The notes under the pieces are model-generated. The model was given only the letters and a program-made list of their open reading frames with translations. It had not been told where the DNA came from and ran no database searches. Made by a program: the position numbers and the translations under genes. Positions 15,501-17,024 of a stretch of DNA of 17,024 bases are shown here, piece after piece (position 1 is the stretch's first letter; each line of letters opens with the position of its first letter). Source of the DNA: CAYOLL01 sp964404765 [NCBI: uncultured Gemmatimonadota bacterium]. GTDB lineage: Bacteria > 4572-55. Location of the stretch: positions 1 to 17,024 of the forward strand of contig CAYOLL010000131.1 in assembly GCA_964404765.1 (NCBI GenBank), written 5' to 3'.

Positions 15501-16296
15501 TGTCGGGTTGCCGGCCCTGGCCCGACGGCTGCAAGCGCCGGCGGCGGACGATACGCTGATGGCGCAGATTCAGAGCGCGCTACCATCGGATCAATTGGCC
15601 ATTTTGACCGGTCAATCAGCCGATGCGCTGACGGATGCCGGCAAGAAGATCGTCAAAACCGCCCTGAGTAACGCGCTCAAATCCAACCGGCTCGGCACGG
15701 CGGAAAATGTGGCGGCGATTAAAGCCAAACTGCTGACGCAAATGACGCAGTTAGACGCCACGATCAAGACGGCCAAAGATGCGTTGGCCGGTCAATCCGC
15801 GCCCGATACCGCGACGTTGGTCAACAACATCAAGCTGCGCTATCGCTGCCAGGCCTTAGTCAGCCAATTGGACAAGGCTATGACCAATTATAATAGTGCG
15901 ATTTCCAAGAAGAACCCGCTTATTCGCCTGAACCGCGTCCTGCTGGAAGGGGCTTATCCCGACGACATCAAGATGAGCGTCATGTCGCTCCAGCCGTTTA
16001 TTGTGGTGGAGATTTCGCAGCTTTACCCGGAAGATACGGTCAAGCGCGTGGACGATATCTACGTCAAGATTGTGGACAAGGTCAAAACGCTGCCGGACCA
16101 GTTGATTCGCGGCCCGCTGGATGATACTTTCAACCAGATCAAGGCTATTTTGAAGGAAAACTTTGACATCTCCGGCATCTTTACCGTGCTGGATATTAAA
16201 GTGGCCGGACTGGATCAGGATTTATCGCAGGGGCTGGATCGTTTGAGCGTTGTTTATAATGACTTGCTGACGACGCTGGATCAGAAGTTGGCATAA
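12592..16296 (+). CDS. 1234-residue helical repeat-rich protein, unknown function
   Basis: I do not recognise this protein. Residues 1-140 are Gly/Ser/Asp-rich with degenerate repeats: SLPADATSGGLGI (46-58) resembles SLLGDAASGGLPI (87-99), and LDAKDMSANL (34-43) resembles FDAKGITSSL (106-115). The remaining ~1100 residues are amphipathic helix after helix with long coiled-coil-like stretches, for example KVEGFLQEADQKIKDIEKQI and KMKEIFDNLEKQIRALLNKI. Cysteines are very rare (I see two). There is no signal peptide, membrane segment or catalytic motif. Possible roles are a structural, tape-measure-like, scaffold or surface protein; none is supported by neighbours. The start ATG has AAAGGA 8 nt upstream. 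The gene is intact and GC-rich like acn, so it probably belongs to the host. Confidence 0.85.
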   Translation: MESLLKELPGKDALSSLSGGFSADTISMDAMKGLDAKDMSANLKSSLPADATSGGLGISTEGMPTKEGFMNQLSGPLDKLKGVNSKSLLGDAASGGLPIKMDLPSFDAKGITSSLTSKLLPSDMSGPNPPSDLPGFSVEEFAAPLRKLADAGAATPMRLLRMIMTVVNKFVETVSDKETLKKLMVESLKEIQIAQIEALQNGLPASALTAFTNQLLDNYEKALAALENPPDPQNLDYAKITANVRQFIQPEIRKIALALATLDNLESGNQKPLTDSLAKTIDFQASDAVLLQPYFDFIDQKAEQILGSIAEPVNKLKTMITQIQSYLSQIETKAQEAANTISTQITTNIGKVEGFLQEADQKIKDIEKQIDDFLAKIDPGPIVEKIKGGCNTVGDTVEQFFSKVEEIKLKLDTAVAGVQGQIDGKMKEIFDNLEKQIRALLNKIIEVLNRPEVKDALAKAKAGIETFKAKIQEASFKPVFDLVINKTGQLKTTVGNLDTASWGTAQKTALKVGAKVIQQVKVDEIIKPELVAAFKEIQQPLLDLIRLLKEKVLVVENMIYSFNPGTIATDFILNSDVYQTIIKTLEDFRPSKLLQPLKDANAWLAEQVAKLDPQILIDQLQSIYNKLYELLDALNPESLNKLINDTAKQARGQLEQIRDFELDAIEKTIKDSISLEKLLEGTGMLDLANADFWQTLRDLLGGAFLNDINTAMQNVRKLIAEQTSSADYNDVVAKLKTAVTAVEGQLKMDGKALAAGLTVAQTTLAEAAPRLLMLDGRRKQLLQTYQDYPDITGLLRDIDLGPVMQYKQRTVDLSSDAARQQTLATSLTAWNKTLSGQLTALKALNAKTYQDALPAIFDKQIGNPINTLVTDIQSYLKPFTDFLDEAQKMVAMLTALPGKIDAAVSQVLGTLKANLKSAITTVIGVLETLRAAIVNTITNVYNKAVDLVDSFSPYWILNSFAETDFIATANVGLPALARRLQAPAADDTLMAQIQSALPSDQLAILTGQSADALTDAGKKIVKTALSNALKSNRLGTAENVAAIKAKLLTQMTQLDATIKTAKDALAGQSAPDTATLVNNIKLRYRCQALVSQLDKAMTNYNSAISKKNPLIRLNRVLLEGAYPDDIKMSVMSLQPFIVVEISQLYPEDTVKRVDDIYVKIVDKVKTLPDQLIRGPLDDTFNQIKAILKENFDISGIFTVLDIKVAGLDQDLSQGLDRLSVVYNDLLTTLDQKLA

Positions 16297-16452
16297 AAAC
16301 AGGTGGATAGGCTGTAGGTAGTTAGGCTGTAGACTTTTGGACTGTAAGCAGGTGGTTAGGCTGTAGGCTTTTAGACTGTTAGGAATTGCTTAACCTAACA
16401 GCCTAACAGCCTAACAGTCTACAGCCTAACAGACTAATCAAGGGGACGACTC
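16297..16452. repeat. repeat-rich intergenic hairpin with 8-nt unit
   Basis: The left side carries TAGGCTGT/TTAGGCTGT units at 16308, 16322 and 16356, plus relatives (GACTGT). The right side carries the complement, three perfect tandem CCTAACAG units (16394-16417), a degenerate TCTACAG, and a fourth unit at 16425-16432. CTGTTAGG (16376-16383) pairs perfectly with CCTAACAG (16394-16401) around a 10-nt loop, and larger register-shifted pairings are possible. It could act as a terminator or attenuator between the large ORF and the yqhA-like gene, or be slippage-grown spacer DNA. Confidence 0.75.
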
Positions 16453-16989
16453 ATGAACATCATCAACATTTTTGAACAATTATTCGAGAAAGTGCTGTGG
16501 AACAGCCGCCTGGTGGTCTTGTCGGCGGTTATTGCCAGCTTATTCGTTTCTTTCTGCATGTTTTATGTGGCGACGGTTGATGTTTTTACGTTGGGCGGGC
16601 ATGTAGTTCACTATGCCGGGGCCGGATCGGATATGACCTCGCTGCGTTCGGTGATCGTGGCCCATGTGGTGGAGATTGTGGACGGCTATCTGCTGGGCGC
16701 GATTATGTTTATCTTTTCCCTCGGCTTGTACGAGCTGTTTGTGAGTCGCATCGATATTGCCGAAGGATCGGAATTTGCTTCGCGGGTGCTGCTGATCAAA
16801 AGCTTGGATGATCTGAAAGACCGGCTGGCCAAAGTGGTGCTGCTGATCCTGGTCGTCAAATTTTTTGAATTCGCCCTGCACCTAAAGTTTAACACACCGC
16901 TGGATTTGTTATATCTGGCGATGGGTATTTTCCTGTTAGCCGCCGGATTGTATCTGTCGCATGGCAACACCCGCGCCGGCCACTCGTAA
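16453..16989 (+). CDS. YqhA/UPF0114 family inner-membrane protein
   Basis: The 178-residue protein has about four hydrophobic segments: LVVLSAVIASLFVSFCMFYV (~21-40), YLLGAIMFIFSLGLYELFV (~79-97), VVLLILVVKFFEFAL (~128-142) and LLYLAMGIFLLAAGLYL (~152-168). E-K-V-L-W-N-S-R-L-V-V-L near the start, the Y-L-L-G...F-x-L-G-L-Y-E-L-F-x-S block with I-D-I-A-E, and SLDDLKDRLAKVVLLILVVKFFE are the family's conserved stretches. The function is unknown even in Escherichia coli. The start ATG 16453 has AAGGGGA about 8 nt upstream. It follows the repeat-rich spacer and is probably transcribed separately from the large helical protein. Confidence 0.85.
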   Translation: MNIINIFEQLFEKVLWNSRLVVLSAVIASLFVSFCMFYVATVDVFTLGGHVVHYAGAGSDMTSLRSVIVAHVVEIVDGYLLGAIMFIFSLGLYELFVSRIDIAEGSEFASRVLLIKSLDDLKDRLAKVVLLILVVKFFEFALHLKFNTPLDLLYLAMGIFLLAAGLYLSHGNTRAGHS

Positions 16990-16990
16990 A

Positions 16991-17018
16991 AAGCTGCCAA
17001 CCATCGATAACGCAGCTT
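16991..17018 (+). terminator. weak candidate hairpin after the yqhA-like gene
   Basis: AAGCTGC (16991-16997) can pair with GCAGCTT (17012-17018) across a 14-nt loop, immediately after the stop codon. There is no T-run before the window ends, so it could be a terminator stem or chance. Confidence 0.3.
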
Positions 17019-17024
17019 GTTCAT

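Noticed and set aside
16300-16436. CRISPR array suggested by regularly recurring short units
   Set aside because: The units are only 8-9 nt, tandem or degenerate, with no unique spacers of 30 nt or so and no cas genes nearby.

Overview
This is a bacterial chromosomal window of about 17 kb. Every gene I can support lies on the + strand. The housekeeping anchor is a complete mitochondrial-type aconitase (7420-9678). The phylum cannot be fixed from sequence alone. The mitochondrial-type aconitase, the near-50% overall GC with strong patchiness and the density of HEPN/MNT, DUF433, DUF29 and BrnT-like modules remind me of environmental lineages such as Chloroflexota (Anaerolineae) or related uncultured phyla. 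That is a low-confidence inference.

Region 1 (1-4352) is a dense toxin-antitoxin (TA) island. It holds a HEPN/MNT pair whose MNT gene is cut by the window edge, hicA-hicB, a DUF29 gene, an orphan antitoxin-like ORF, a BrnT-like toxin with a CopG-type antitoxin, a VapB-like/VapC PIN pair, and three copies of one DUF433 gene. Only the third DUF433 copy is intact: the first is truncated and the second is frameshifted. Many gaps are filled with scars, including three copies of a short stub that begins MNRQKRI, a decapitated antitoxin joined to a PIN-like start, a HEPN fragment fused in frame to another ORF, and two pieces of aconitase 5' sequence.

Region 2 (4349-7369) is an AT-richer two-gene restriction-modification system: a PD-(D/E)XK endonuclease followed by a zinc-ribbon DNA methyltransferase. 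It starts with an ATGA overlap on the last TA stub.

Region 3 (7420-10431) is the GC-rich aconitase, then a perfect 15-bp hairpin, then a second PD-(D/E)XK nuclease-like gene, and directly after that gene's stop an in-frame duplicate of the aconitase C-terminus. The nuclease gene therefore sits between two copies of the acn 3' end. Together with the two acn 5' fragments in Region 1, this makes the acn locus look like a recurrent landing or recombination site.

Region 4 (10514-12450) is an overlapping pair: an OLD-like AAA ATPase and a DUF4276/TOPRIM-like protein. It has the architecture of two-gene phage-defence systems.

Region 5 (12592-16989) holds a 1234-residue, almost entirely helical protein of unknown function, a repeat-rich intergenic hairpin built on an 8-nt unit, and a YqhA/UPF0114-type membrane protein.

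The most interesting signal is the mosaic of gene fragments. Pieces of the resident acn gene, of HEPN and of DUF433 are scattered through a TA/R-M/defence island, with a nuclease gene bracketed by duplicated acn 3' ends.
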